Positions 47,515 to 56,419 of a DNA stretch of 64,000 bases are shown here, in pieces (the first letter of the stretch is position 1; every line of letters starts with the position of its first letter). The position numbers and the translations under genes were made by a program. This DNA is from JALYOC01 sp036675345 (GTDB taxonomy: Bacteria; Myxococcota; Myxococcia; Myxococcales; Myxococcaceae): contig JAKFFE010000005.1 in the NCBI GenBank assembly GCA_036675345.1, forward strand, positions 62,001 to 126,000, written 5' to 3'. Below the pieces are notes generated by a model. It saw only the letters and a list, made by a program, of their open reading frames with translations, was not told the DNA's origin and ran no database searches.

Positions 47515-49053
47515 GTGCGAAGCGTGGCGGTGGAGGACGGGTTGCTGGACGAGGAGGCGTTGGCCCTGGCCTTCTCCCCCGGCGAGCGGCTGGACCGCGG
47601 CATCTTCTTCACCCCCGCGGCGCTGGTGCAGGAGGTCCTGGGGAGGGTCCAGGCCTACCTCCCCCCCCATCGCCCCCTGGCGATCATCGACCCTGCCTGT
47701 GGGGCCGGGGCCTTCCTGGCCGGGGCGCGGGAGAGGTTTCCCCAGGCGTCGCTGTGGGGACTGGAGCTGTCCGCGGCCTCGGCGGCCATCGCCCGGGAAC
47801 GCACCGGCGCCACCATCCTCGAGGCAGACGCGCTGCGCGGCGGGGCCCAGGCGCTGCCCTCCCATCCGTTCGAGGTGTGGGTGGGAAATCCGCCTTATAA
47901 CGGCACCTCCCCGCTGCTGGCCGACCCGGAGGAGGTGGAGCGGATCCGGACCCTGCTTCCGGGGGTGGAATTGCCGCGCGGGACCAGCCTCCGCGACGAC
48001 TACGCGCTTTTCCTGCTCACCGCCGCCGCCCGGCTGCGGACCCGGGAGGGGGTGCTGGCCTTCATCACCCCCTCCTCTCTGCTGGACAGCTTCGTGTACG
48101 CGCCGCTGCGGCTGGCCCTGCTCTCGGCGCTGCGGCTGAGGGAGGTGCTCTCCTTGGGGAGCGGGCTGTTCCGCGGGACCCGGGTCCAGACCTGCGTCAC
48201 CCTCTGGACCGCCCCCGGCCCTACCCCCGGGACGGTGCGCTTCCACTCCCGGAGCGGGAGCGGGGCCTTCGCCGCGACCCAGCTGGGTCCGGCGGTGGAG
48301 TTCCGGCCCGAAGGCCCGGACTGGACGCTGCGCCCGGAGGACCCCGAGGCCAGGGCGCTGGACGAGGCCTGGTCGCGGGCGGGTGAGCCGCTGGATGTGG
48401 CGGTGCCCTTGAGCCGCTGCGGGGTGAAGACCCGCTTCGACGAGCTGCTGGTGGACCCGGACCCGCAGCGGCTGTGGGAGCGGGTCTCCCACTTCCTCAG
48501 CACCCCCGAAGAGGACCTGGAGACGTTCGCCGCCGGGTGGGAGCTGGCGCCCCGGCTGCTGCCCAAGCTGCGGGCCCTGCGGGCCTCACTTCCCGCCGGC
48601 ATCCGGCCGGACCGGGGCGCGGTGCGTCGCTTCTTCCAGTACGCCGGCGCCCGGCACCAGGACGGGATCCCGGAGGCGGACCGGGCCTTCTGCTACCTGG
48701 ATCGCCGGCTGATCCCCCGGGGCGACCACCGACTGCGGGGAGACTTCGATCCCCACCTCTGCCCGCAGAAGTTGATCTTCAACCTCCGCGAGTCGCCCCT
48801 CTCCGCCACGGTGATCGATTCGCCCGGCTGCGTGCACATGTACCGGCACGCCCGCTTCGCGCCCCTGTGGGTGGACGGCCAGCCCAACCTCTCCCCCCGG
48901 GCGCTGCGGCTGGCCCAACGGCTGGGGAGTCCGTGGGCGGTGTTCCAGTCCATCGCCCGGTTCATCCACTCCGCCCCGGTCCAGGAGGTCTGGGCGCCGG
49001 CCTACGCCACCCGCCGGGTGCTGCCGGTGCCGCTGGACCAGCTGACCGGCTGA
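47515..49053 (+). CDS. Type II-like N6-adenine DNA methyltransferase, apparently solitary
   Basis: 512 residues. SAM motif DPACGAGAFL at 59-68 and catalytic motif NPPY at 125-128 place it with N6-adenine (N4-cytosine) gamma-class methyltransferases of the Eco57I/TaqI kind; RGIFFTPAALVQEVL precedes it as in that group. The long C-terminus (about 350 residues) is likely the target-recognition domain. No restriction endonuclease gene is next to it, though a fused nuclease at the N-terminus is also absent. GTG start at 47515 with AAAGGAAGGG at 7 bases. It may be an orphan epigenetic methylase or a partial RM system. Confidence 0.85.
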   Translation: MRSVAVEDGLLDEEALALAFSPGERLDRGIFFTPAALVQEVLGRVQAYLPPHRPLAIIDPACGAGAFLAGARERFPQASLWGLELSAASAAIARERTGATILEADALRGGAQALPSHPFEVWVGNPPYNGTSPLLADPEEVERIRTLLPGVELPRGTSLRDDYALFLLTAAARLRTREGVLAFITPSSLLDSFVYAPLRLALLSALRLREVLSLGSGLFRGTRVQTCVTLWTAPGPTPGTVRFHSRSGSGAFAATQLGPAVEFRPEGPDWTLRPEDPEARALDEAWSRAGEPLDVAVPLSRCGVKTRFDELLVDPDPQRLWERVSHFLSTPEEDLETFAAGWELAPRLLPKLRALRASLPAGIRPDRGAVRRFFQYAGARHQDGIPEADRAFCYLDRRLIPRGDHRLRGDFDPHLCPQKLIFNLRESPLSATVIDSPGCVHMYRHARFAPLWVDGQPNLSPRALRLAQRLGSPWAVFQSIARFIHSAPVQEVWAPAYATRRVLPVPLDQLTG

Positions 49054-49063
49054 GACACACCTG

Positions 49064-49101
49064 TCCACCGCGGTGGATGCACCGTCCCTTCGAGCGGACG
49101 G
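49064..49101 (+). terminator. Tandem hairpins after the methyltransferase gene
   Basis: TCCACCGCGGTGGA (49064-49077) is a perfect 14-base palindrome and CCGTCC (49082-49087) pairs with GGACGG (49096-49101), both within 50 bases of the stop at 49053. No U-run; a Rho-dependent or regulatory site is possible. Confidence 0.4.
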
Positions 49102-49188
49102 GGTTGCCGGGATGGCCGGGGGGGAAATCGGCGCGGCCTGGGACCTGCACCGGGGCGGTTGTTTCCCGCCCCCCGGAGCCACCTTCCC

Positions 49189-51513
49189 ATGCGATCGAAC
49201 CTCCCCTGTCTGCGTCTCCTTCCATTGCTGGCACTCCTGTCCCTGACTGCCTGCGAGCCTCCTCCCGATCTCCCCCAACCCTCCGGCGACTGCGAGACCA
49301 CCGCCCAGTGTGCCTCCGGCCAGAGCTGTCAATTCGGCCAGTGCCGAGGGGCCTGTCCCTGTTCTCCCGACCAGGCCTGTGTGGAGGGCGCCTGCTTCCC
49401 GCGAAACTGCACCGGGGCGGCCTGCGCCAACGGTGAAGTCTGTCTGGGCGAGGCGTGCGGAGCGCCTGGCTGCGATGGCGCCAGCTGCGCCCCCCGCTTC
49501 TGTGATTCCGCGCTGGGCAGCTGTGTGGACTGCACCTCGGACATCGACTGCGGAGGGACCACCCCCAGCTGCGACCCGGCCTCCCGGACCTGTGTTTGCT
49601 CCGGGGGAGGCAGCGAGTCCTCCTGTGAGGATGGGGAGGACAACGATTGTGATGGGAAGATCGACTGCGGGGACTCCGACTGCGGGGACCAGAGCTGCGG
49701 ACCCTCCGGGGCCAGCTGTTCGGGCGCCCAGTGTCTCTGTCCGGGAAATGAGGGGCGGGAGGTCACCTGCGGTGACGGACAGGACAACGACTGTGACGGG
49801 CTGATCGACTGCGGGGACCCGGACTGCGCGGAGCAGATCTGCCGGGGCGCCGCCGGGACCTGTGATGCCGCGGAGACCTGCGACGGCGACACCGGCACCT
49901 GTCCGGCAGATGCGTTGGCTCCCCCCACCCAGGTGTGCCGTGGCTCCGCCGGGGCCTGCGACGTGGAGGAGAGCTGCACCGGCTTTGCCCTCGCCTGCCC
50001 CCCGGACACCTTCGCCCAGCCGTCGCGGACCTGCCGTCCCTCGGAGGGTGTCTGTGACGAAGCGGAGCAGTGCAGTGGCCTGGGCCCGCTGTGTCCCACC
50101 GATTCCTTCGCCACCCAGGCGGTGACCTGTCGCCCGGGAGCGGGCGGCTGTGACCTCCCCGAGCAGTGCACCGGCGGGGAGGCCAGCTGCCCCGCCGATC
50201 AGGTGGCTCCGGCGGGAGGAACCTGCCGTCCCTCCGCCGGCAGCTGCGATCTGGGCGAGGTCTGTGATGGGCAGAGTCCAGCCTGCCCCGCGGACGTGTT
50301 CGCTCCTCCCACGGTCACCTGCCGGGGTTCGGAAGGGGTGTGCGACGTGGCCGAGCAGTGCTCCGGGACCGGCGCCCAGTGCCCGGCGAATGGCTTCGCG
50401 GAAGGCACCACCTGCCGCCCGGGAGACCCCACCCGCTGTGACGCCACCGAGAGCTGTGATGGGACCCAGGCGGCCTGCCCCGCGGATGGGGCCTCCGCCG
50501 CGGGCACGGTGTGCCGCGGAACCGCCGGGCTGTGCGACCTACCGGAGACCTGCAACGGAAGCACCTTCAGCTGCCCCGCGGATGGCCTGAAGGGGGCCGG
50601 AGAGGTGTGTCGCGCTGCTCCTGGAGCCTGCGATCAGCAGGACACCTGTGATGGGGTCAGCGCCCAGTGCGCGGACCTCAAGGCCGCCCCGGGCACCACC
50701 TGCCGCGGCGCCCAGGGTCCATGTGACTCGGTGGAACGTTGCGACGGGACGACCGACGCCTGTCCCGCAGACGGGTTCACCAACGCAGGAGTGGAGTGCC
50801 GGGGAGCCGCGGGCCCCTGCGACGCACCCGAATCCTGCACCGGCCTCGGCGTGGCCTGCCCTGCCGACGGGTTCGTGACCGGCAAGATCTGTCGGACGGC
50901 CGCCGGGGCATGTGACCTCACCGAGTCCTGCAATGGGTCGGGTGCGGAGTGCCCGGCGGACGCGTTGGCCGGCCCGCAAGCGATCTGTCGCGCGACGGCC
51001 GGACTGTGCGACGCGGCCGAGACCTGCACCGGGACCGATCTCAATTGTCCTGCCGACGTGAAGGTGAAGGCGGGCACCGCCTGTCGTCCCGGAACCGGAA
51101 GCTGTGATCGCCAGGACGTCTGCGACGGCCTCCAGAATGGCTGCTTCGATCAAGTCTCGCCGGCGGGAACCGTGTGCCGCCCCGCGGATGCCACCGGCTG
51201 TGATTCCGCTGAAGCCTGCAACGGCCTGGGCCACGATTGTCCCATCGACCAGAAGCGGCCCCAGGGCTCGGTGTGCAGCGCGGACTCCAACGACTGCACC
51301 GACGATCGCTGCAACGGCACCGGTGCCTGTATCCCCCTGACGGTCCCGGACAACACCGGGTGTGCCGAAGGGGCCTGCTGCTCGGCGACCTGCGTGGACT
51401 ACCTCCACGACTCCCAGAACTGTGGCACCTGTGGGACCGTCTGTAGCGGGATCACCCCGATGTGCTGCGAGGGGACCTGCTCCACCGTGATGGGCTGCAT
51501 CAACCCTCCGTAG
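49189..51513 (+). CDS. Cys-rich repeat lipoprotein with EF-hand-like motifs
   Basis: 774 residues. Lipoprotein signal MRSNLPCLRLLPLLALLSLT ending at Cys22. About 15 repeats of roughly 32 residues (from residue 225 to 705) with the pattern CRxxAGxCDxxExCxGxxxxCPADxxxxxG, each with five spaced Cys; a degenerate sixteenth follows. Before them two EDGxDNDCDGKIDCGDxDC-type calcium-binding loops, as in MopE-like proteins of myxobacteria. Probably a disulfide-rich extracellular stalk, metal- or matrix-binding. ATG at 49189 is preceded by CGGAG. The start lies in a hairpin-rich leader (49152-49172). Confidence 0.8.
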   Translation: MRSNLPCLRLLPLLALLSLTACEPPPDLPQPSGDCETTAQCASGQSCQFGQCRGACPCSPDQACVEGACFPRNCTGAACANGEVCLGEACGAPGCDGASCAPRFCDSALGSCVDCTSDIDCGGTTPSCDPASRTCVCSGGGSESSCEDGEDNDCDGKIDCGDSDCGDQSCGPSGASCSGAQCLCPGNEGREVTCGDGQDNDCDGLIDCGDPDCAEQICRGAAGTCDAAETCDGDTGTCPADALAPPTQVCRGSAGACDVEESCTGFALACPPDTFAQPSRTCRPSEGVCDEAEQCSGLGPLCPTDSFATQAVTCRPGAGGCDLPEQCTGGEASCPADQVAPAGGTCRPSAGSCDLGEVCDGQSPACPADVFAPPTVTCRGSEGVCDVAEQCSGTGAQCPANGFAEGTTCRPGDPTRCDATESCDGTQAACPADGASAAGTVCRGTAGLCDLPETCNGSTFSCPADGLKGAGEVCRAAPGACDQQDTCDGVSAQCADLKAAPGTTCRGAQGPCDSVERCDGTTDACPADGFTNAGVECRGAAGPCDAPESCTGLGVACPADGFVTGKICRTAAGACDLTESCNGSGAECPADALAGPQAICRATAGLCDAAETCTGTDLNCPADVKVKAGTACRPGTGSCDRQDVCDGLQNGCFDQVSPAGTVCRPADATGCDSAEACNGLGHDCPIDQKRPQGSVCSADSNDCTDDRCNGTGACIPLTVPDNTGCAEGACCSATCVDYLHDSQNCGTCGTVCSGITPMCCEGTCSTVMGCINPP

Positions 51514-51549
51514 CCGGATTGCCGGAATCGGCTGGGCTAGACCAGAGGC

Positions 51550-52947
51550 CTACTCGGTGCTGGAGCGGGAGTCGGTGTCCGTCGCGGCGATGGACACCGA
51601 CTTGCGGTTGACGAACTCCAGGATTCCGTCCGGGCCCAGCTCCCGGCCGTAGCCGGAGCGCTTGACTCCCCCGAACGGAAGCCGGGGATCGGAGGCGACC
51701 ATGGCGTTGATGAAGGTCATCCCCGCCTCCAGCCCGTTGATCAAGCGCTCCTGCTCCTGCGGGTCAGCGGTCCAGGCGCTGGACCCCAGGCCGAAGGGGC
51801 TGTCGTTGGCCAGGGCGATCGCCTGATCCAGATCCCTGACCCGGTGGAGCACCGCCACCGGGCCGAACACCTCCTCCCGGTAGGCCCGGGCCTGGGGAGT
51901 CACCGAGGCCAGCGCGGTGGGCGCGTAGAAGTAGCCGCGATCCCCGACCCGCTTGCCGCCCGCCAGCAGCCGCGCCCCATGGGCCAGCGCGTCCGCCACC
52001 TGCTCCTCCACCCCGTCCCGGATGTCAGCGGTGGCCAGCGGCCCGATGTCGGTGTCCTCCCGCAGCGGATCGCCCACCTGCAGCCGTCCCAGGTGATGGA
52101 CGAAGCGGCGTTCGAACTCCTCGTAGATCGCCTGGTGGACGATGAACCGCTTGGCGGCAATGCAGGATTGCCCGTTGTTGATGTTCCGGGCGGTGACCGC
52201 GGTCTTCGCCGCCGCCTCCAGGTCCGCGCTGGGCATCACGATGAACGGGTCGCTGCCTCCCAGCTCCAGCACTGTCTTCTTGATCTGCCGGCCGCAGATC
52301 GAGGCCACGCTGGCCCCGGCGGGTTCGCTGCCGGTGAGGGTGGCCGCGGCCACCCGGGGATCCTCCAGCACCCGGCGCACCTTCCCGGAGCCGATCAGCA
52401 ACGTCTGGAAGACGCCCTCCGGAAAGCCGGCGCGCCCCAGGACGTCTTCGATCCCCAGCGCGCACTGCGGGACGTTGGAGGCGTGCTTGAGCAGCCCCAC
52501 GTTGCCGGCCATCAGCCCGGGGCCGATGAAGCGGAACACCTGCCAGAAGGGGAAGTTCCAGGGCATCACCGCCAGCACCGGGCCCAACGGCAGGTGGCGC
52601 ACGAAGCTGCGGGACTTGCCGGTGTCGATCGGGACGTCGGCCAGGAACCGCTCCCCGTGCTCGGCGTAGTAGCGGCAGACCCAGGCGCACTTCTCCACCT
52701 CGGCGCGGGCGGCGGCCAGCGGCTTGCCCATCTCCTCCACCATCACCCGGCCCCAGCGGTCCTGCTCGGCTGCGAGCAGCTGACCGGCGCGGGCCATGGC
52801 CCGGGCCCGCTGGGAGAAGGGCGTGCTCCGCCACCCGGAGAAGGCCTGCGCAGCCCGCGCCAGCTTCGCCTCCAGCTGCTGGTCGGTCAGCTCTTCGAAG
52901 GTGCGGACGGTCTCCCCGGTGGCCGGGTTCACACTCGCAAGTGCCAT
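51550..52947 (-). CDS. Aldehyde dehydrogenase, succinate-semialdehyde type
   Basis: 465 residues, full length for the family. Catalytic Cys in NNGQSCIAAKRF, general base Glu in TVLELGGSDPFIV, and NAD(P)-binding PWNFPFWQVFRFI upstream. It most resembles the YneI/Sad branch acting on succinate semialdehyde and similar aldehydes. The start at 52947 is chosen because the standard N-terminus (SVNPATGETV) begins there; no clear Shine-Dalgarno precedes it. No neighbouring catabolic genes. Confidence 0.9.
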   Translation of the reverse strand: MALASVNPATGETVRTFEELTDQQLEAKLARAAQAFSGWRSTPFSQRARAMARAGQLLAAEQDRWGRVMVEEMGKPLAAARAEVEKCAWVCRYYAEHGERFLADVPIDTGKSRSFVRHLPLGPVLAVMPWNFPFWQVFRFIGPGLMAGNVGLLKHASNVPQCALGIEDVLGRAGFPEGVFQTLLIGSGKVRRVLEDPRVAAATLTGSEPAGASVASICGRQIKKTVLELGGSDPFIVMPSADLEAAAKTAVTARNINNGQSCIAAKRFIVHQAIYEEFERRFVHHLGRLQVGDPLREDTDIGPLATADIRDGVEEQVADALAHGARLLAGGKRVGDRGYFYAPTALASVTPQARAYREEVFGPVAVLHRVRDLDQAIALANDSPFGLGSSAWTADPQEQERLINGLEAGMTFINAMVASDPRLPFGGVKRSGYGRELGPDGILEFVNRKSVSIAATDTDSRSSTE

Positions 52948-53030
52948 GGGAGGGCACGTAGCGCCGCCGGGCGGCCCTCGCAACCGGTGAGGCGGGACTG
53001 TGCCTGCCACCGGGCAACCGGAGCGTCCGG

Positions 53031-55319
53031 CTAGATGTAGCCGAAGCGTCGCCGGGCCGCCCACTCCATGCCCAGAAAGGCGATCAGCAACAGCAGGTAA
53101 TACCAGCGGTCCCACAGCGGGCGGTCCTGGCTGCGGCCCACCTCCACCACCGGGGGATCCACCAGCGGGAGATCCGGCAGCCCGGAGCGGGGCAGCTGGA
53201 AGAAGCTCCCTCCGGTGGCCTTGGCGATCCCCTCCAGGGTGTCCCGGTGGACGGTGGCGTCCGACAGCTCCGGGCCCACCGCGCGGACCGCCACCGCGTC
53301 CTCCGCGGTGCCCAGGTCCTTGCCGCCCTGGGCGGCCTTGGCGATCAGCCGGTAGGGACCGGGCGTCGGCGGCGGGAACTCCACCCGGACCACCCCGTCC
53401 GGGCCGGCGGTCCCCTTCTGCAGCCCGACCCGGCCCTGGTTGAGCACCGAGCGCAGCTCCACCTCCACCTCGGCTCCGGCGGCCGGGGAGTAGTCCGGCA
53501 GGCGGACAGTCACCACCGCGCCCACCGGCTTGCCCGGCTCCACCGAGGGGGGATCGGCGTTCACCCGCAGGGTGGTCAGCTCCGGGTCTCGCACCAGCCA
53601 GCGCAGGGCGTTGCTCCAGAAGCGATCGTAGTGGCGGGTGGGCTGGCCCTCCCGGTGGGCGGTGAACGCCCAGTACCAGGAGGCGTCCACGGTCACCGCC
53701 ATCGAACGGCCGCGGCCGTAGTCCCAGGCGGCCACGATCGGCGCCGGCTTGCCCTCCACCTGCGCGGCGGGGTGCTCCAGCAGCACCTGGGCGCCCTCCT
53801 TGGCGCGGGTCATGTTGGCGCCGGGCAGCTCCGGCAGCGAGTTCCAGGAGGCCTCGTTGTCCGTGGCCCCGCCGCCGATGGCGGTGATCGGGTGCCGAGC
53901 CCCGTCGGTGGTCAGCCGGGGGCGGAAGAACTCCGGGTTGGCGGGGAGGTTCAGCGACTCCACCGGCAGGGCCCGGCCCAGGGTGGGGAAGGTGGCCCGC
54001 CCCTCTCCGAAGGAGCGATCCCCGCCGATGATCAGGAAGCCACCGCCGTGGTCGGAGACGAACTTCTCCAGATTCTCCTCGTAGCGGTCGATGGAGAGCT
54101 GCGGATCGGTGTAGCCAAAGTTCTGGAAGATGACGACGTCGAAGGTCTTGAGCTTGGTGTCGAAGATCTCGTCCACCGGGAAGGGGATCAAGGACAGCTC
54201 GCGGTCCTGGTTCACCACCCGGGCGTCGTCCGCCAGGGTGCGCAAGATGTAGAAGCTGATCAGGTCCACGTTGGGGTCCTGCTTGAGCAGCCCCCGCAGG
54301 TAGCGCTCGTCCCAGCTGGGGCGGCCCACCACGAACAGCACCCGCACCCGGTCCCGGATCACCTTGAGCACGAAGCTCTTGCTGTTGTTCTCGGCCACCA
54401 CCTCGTCCGGGAACACCGGCACCGAGACGGTGTAGACGAAGCGCCCCGTCTGGTCCGGGGTGAAGGTGAAGGCCACCTTGCCGGTGGCCTGATCCCGATC
54501 CAGCTTCACGCCCTTGCTGGCCACCACCTGGCCCTCGCGACGCAGCACCACCGGGACCTCCTGCCCGCCAAAGCCCCGTCCGCGGATCTCCACCTCCACG
54601 GTGATCGAGTTGCGCACGAAGGCGAAGTCATCCACCTTCACCTGCTCCACCGAGAGGTCCTTGAGCGCGTCCTGCCCCACCAGGAAGGTGGAGACCGGGA
54701 TCTGCAGCTCCTCCAGCGCCGAGCGCGCCCGGCCGGAGACCCCGGAGGCCAGCTCCGAGTTGTCCGCCCCGTCGGAGAACAGCAGGACCCCGGAGAGCTT
54801 CTTGCTGCTCCCCTCCCCTCCCCCCAGCGCCTGCAGCGCGGAGAGCAAATCGGTCCGGCCGCCGCGGGGAGCGTCCCGCCCCAGCTGTTCGATGCTGGTG
54901 GGAGCCAGCTCCGGATCGAAGCCGTAGTACTCGACCACGAAGCGATCCGAGAGGGCGTCCAGCTCCGGCCTCACCGCGGCCAGGTACCCGGACACCGCCT
55001 GGGAGCGGGTCTCGCCGCCGGCCTCCACCGGGAAGCCCATCGAGGCGGAGCGGTCCACCAGCACCGCCACCCGGTTCTTCATCCGCGCCACCTGGAGATG
55101 CCGGATCCCCGGTTCGATCAGGAAGAACAGCACCGCCAGGCCGGCGCCGATCCGCAGCCCCCACAACAGCAGCTTGCGACGCTTCTCCGGTTCGTGGGCC
55201 ACCCCCAGGATCGCCAGCACCACTCCCGCCAGGACGGCGATCACCAGCAGGGCCAGGGCCCAGGCGGGGAGCGGGGAGAGGCTGACCAGCTTCCAGGCGT
55301 TGTACGAGGTGGAGTTCAC
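53031..55319 (-). CDS. Membrane protein with VWA and glutamine-amidotransferase-like domains
   Basis: 762 residues. Two N-terminal TM helices (WALALLVIAVLAGVVLAIL, LLLWGLRIGAGLAVLFFLI), then a VWA-like domain with MIDAS-type VAVLVDRSASMGFPVE. A class I GATase-like region follows (ENLEKFVSDHGGGFLIIGGD), and a final TM helix (YYLLLLIAFLGMEW). This plan (BatA-like membrane + GATase-like) is common in Planctomycetes and Deltaproteobacteria, often beside MoxR, DUF58 and DUF4159. Here only DUF4159 remains, 10 bases upstream. Function unproven. Confidence 0.85.
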   Translation of the reverse strand: MNSTSYNAWKLVSLSPLPAWALALLVIAVLAGVVLAILGVAHEPEKRRKLLLWGLRIGAGLAVLFFLIEPGIRHLQVARMKNRVAVLVDRSASMGFPVEAGGETRSQAVSGYLAAVRPELDALSDRFVVEYYGFDPELAPTSIEQLGRDAPRGGRTDLLSALQALGGGEGSSKKLSGVLLFSDGADNSELASGVSGRARSALEELQIPVSTFLVGQDALKDLSVEQVKVDDFAFVRNSITVEVEIRGRGFGGQEVPVVLRREGQVVASKGVKLDRDQATGKVAFTFTPDQTGRFVYTVSVPVFPDEVVAENNSKSFVLKVIRDRVRVLFVVGRPSWDERYLRGLLKQDPNVDLISFYILRTLADDARVVNQDRELSLIPFPVDEIFDTKLKTFDVVIFQNFGYTDPQLSIDRYEENLEKFVSDHGGGFLIIGGDRSFGEGRATFPTLGRALPVESLNLPANPEFFRPRLTTDGARHPITAIGGGATDNEASWNSLPELPGANMTRAKEGAQVLLEHPAAQVEGKPAPIVAAWDYGRGRSMAVTVDASWYWAFTAHREGQPTRHYDRFWSNALRWLVRDPELTTLRVNADPPSVEPGKPVGAVVTVRLPDYSPAAGAEVEVELRSVLNQGRVGLQKGTAGPDGVVRVEFPPPTPGPYRLIAKAAQGGKDLGTAEDAVAVRAVGPELSDATVHRDTLEGIAKATGGSFFQLPRSGLPDLPLVDPPVVEVGRSQDRPLWDRWYYLLLLIAFLGMEWAARRRFGYI

Positions 55320-55329
55320 GAAAGGGCCC

Positions 55330-56076
55330 TCACCGCCGCTTGTTCATGATCAAGGGCAGGTGGACGGCGTCGTCCTTGTAGTCCAGGCACAGCGCGTACA
55401 TGCAGATGTTGATCCCCACCCGGAAGGCGAGCTCGCGCTGGGCCTCGCCGCCGGGAGAGACGTCAAGCTGGTAGCCTCCGCTCTCGTCCCGGTTCCAGGC
55501 CCCGGCCAGATCGTTCTGGCTGTAGATCACCGCGGCCCGCTTCCCCAGGAACGCCGCCTCCAGATTGGGCCGCACCAGCAGGCGCCCCGGCGCGGAGTCC
55601 AGCAGGAAGAAGCTCTTGAAGGTGACGTGGTCGGACGGCAGCGGCTGCAGCGGATTGGAGGGCAGCACCCGGGCCAGCTCCCGGCGGAAGTCGGCGTCAA
55701 ACCCCTTGCCCTCCGAGCCGTCGTTGGCGTCCGCCAGCAGGAAGCCACCGAAGGTCAGATAGCGGCGGAGGTTCTCCACCTCGTCCGCCGAGAGGGGAGG
55801 CAGCCCCTCCCCGCCCAGGTACAGGAACGGGTACTCGAACAGCTTGGGCGAGGAGAGCGGGAACGGCCGCGCGTCCGGCACCACCTCCACCGAGGTGCGG
55901 CGGGCCAGCTCCCAGGCCAAGCGCCGCAGGCCGGAGAGGCGCGCGTCCCAGTTGCCGCCATGCTGGGCGACGGCGGGGATGAAGCGGGCGCTGTCGCCAA
56001 AGGCGGCCGCGTTCCTGGTCCACAGGGGGGAGGACGCCAGCGCGGCGAGCAGGGCTCTTCGGGAGAGGCGCGGCAC
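55330..56076 (-). CDS. DUF4159-domain protein with Tat-like signal
   Basis: 248 residues. N-terminus MPRLSRRALLAALASSPLWT has an SRR twin-arginine start, then Ala-rich h-region, so Tat export is likely. The mature part matches DUF4159: RRYLTFGGFLLADANDGSEG, KSFFLLDSAPGRLL and HLPLIMNKRR. GTG start at 56076 with no Shine-Dalgarno; a TATATAGA -10-like element lies 8-9 bases upstream. It precedes the VWA protein gene by 10 bases as an operon. Confidence 0.85.
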   Translation of the reverse strand: MPRLSRRALLAALASSPLWTRNAAAFGDSARFIPAVAQHGGNWDARLSGLRRLAWELARRTSVEVVPDARPFPLSSPKLFEYPFLYLGGEGLPPLSADEVENLRRYLTFGGFLLADANDGSEGKGFDADFRRELARVLPSNPLQPLPSDHVTFKSFFLLDSAPGRLLVRPNLEAAFLGKRAAVIYSQNDLAGAWNRDESGGYQLDVSPGGEAQRELAFRVGINICMYALCLDYKDDAVHLPLIMNKRR

Positions 56077-56095
56077 GGTGGAATCTATATACCGT

Positions 56096-56124
56096 CGACG
56101 GCCATTCGCATTCCCCGTTATAGA
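56096..56124 (+). promoter_or_regulatory. Promoter of the 56133 gene, near-leaderless
   Basis: TCGACG (56095-56100), 18-base spacer, TATAGA (56119-56124), then 8 bases to the ATG. On the opposite strand a TATATAGA -10-like box stands 8-9 bases before the DUF4159 GTG start. Both suggest leaderless mRNAs. Confidence 0.4.
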
Positions 56125-56132
56125 GCCATCGC

Positions 56133-56390
56133 ATGGCGAAGGTCGGACAGAGCGCGAAGCAGGGCACCGGGGCGATGAAGGAGGCCTGGCGGTTGATCGA
56201 CATCGGTGACGTCAAGGCGGCCCGCCGGGCGGCCCAGACGGTGTTGGCCAGCGGGCCCAGCGCGGAGGAGACGGCGGAGGCCCAGGACCTGCTGGGGCGG
56301 ACCGCCTTTCCCAGGGAGGCGCTGAAAGTCGCCGCCCTTGCGGCTACGCTGATCGCCGTGTTGCTGATCGTGGCCATCCTCCGCGGATAG
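56133..56390 (+). CDS. Small C-terminally membrane-anchored protein
   Basis: 85 residues. The N-terminal about 55 are helical (WRLIDIGDVKAARRAAQTVL, TPR-like), and the C-terminus is one TM helix (VAALAATLIAVLLIVAIL). A tail-anchored topology; such proteins are clients of Get3-like ATPases, two of which lie in this window at 4861-6902 (a speculative link). No family recognised. Divergent from the DUF4159 gene. Confidence 0.7.
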   Translation: MAKVGQSAKQGTGAMKEAWRLIDIGDVKAARRAAQTVLASGPSAEETAEAQDLLGRTAFPREALKVAALAATLIAVLLIVAILRG

Positions 56391-56419
56391 CCACCCTCCT
56401 CCCCGAGGAAACCACCGCC

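Noticed and set aside
49850..51400. CRISPR-like periodic repeats of about 96 bases
   Set aside because: The repeats are within a coding frame, vary at codon third positions, have no spacers and encode the Cys-rich repeats.
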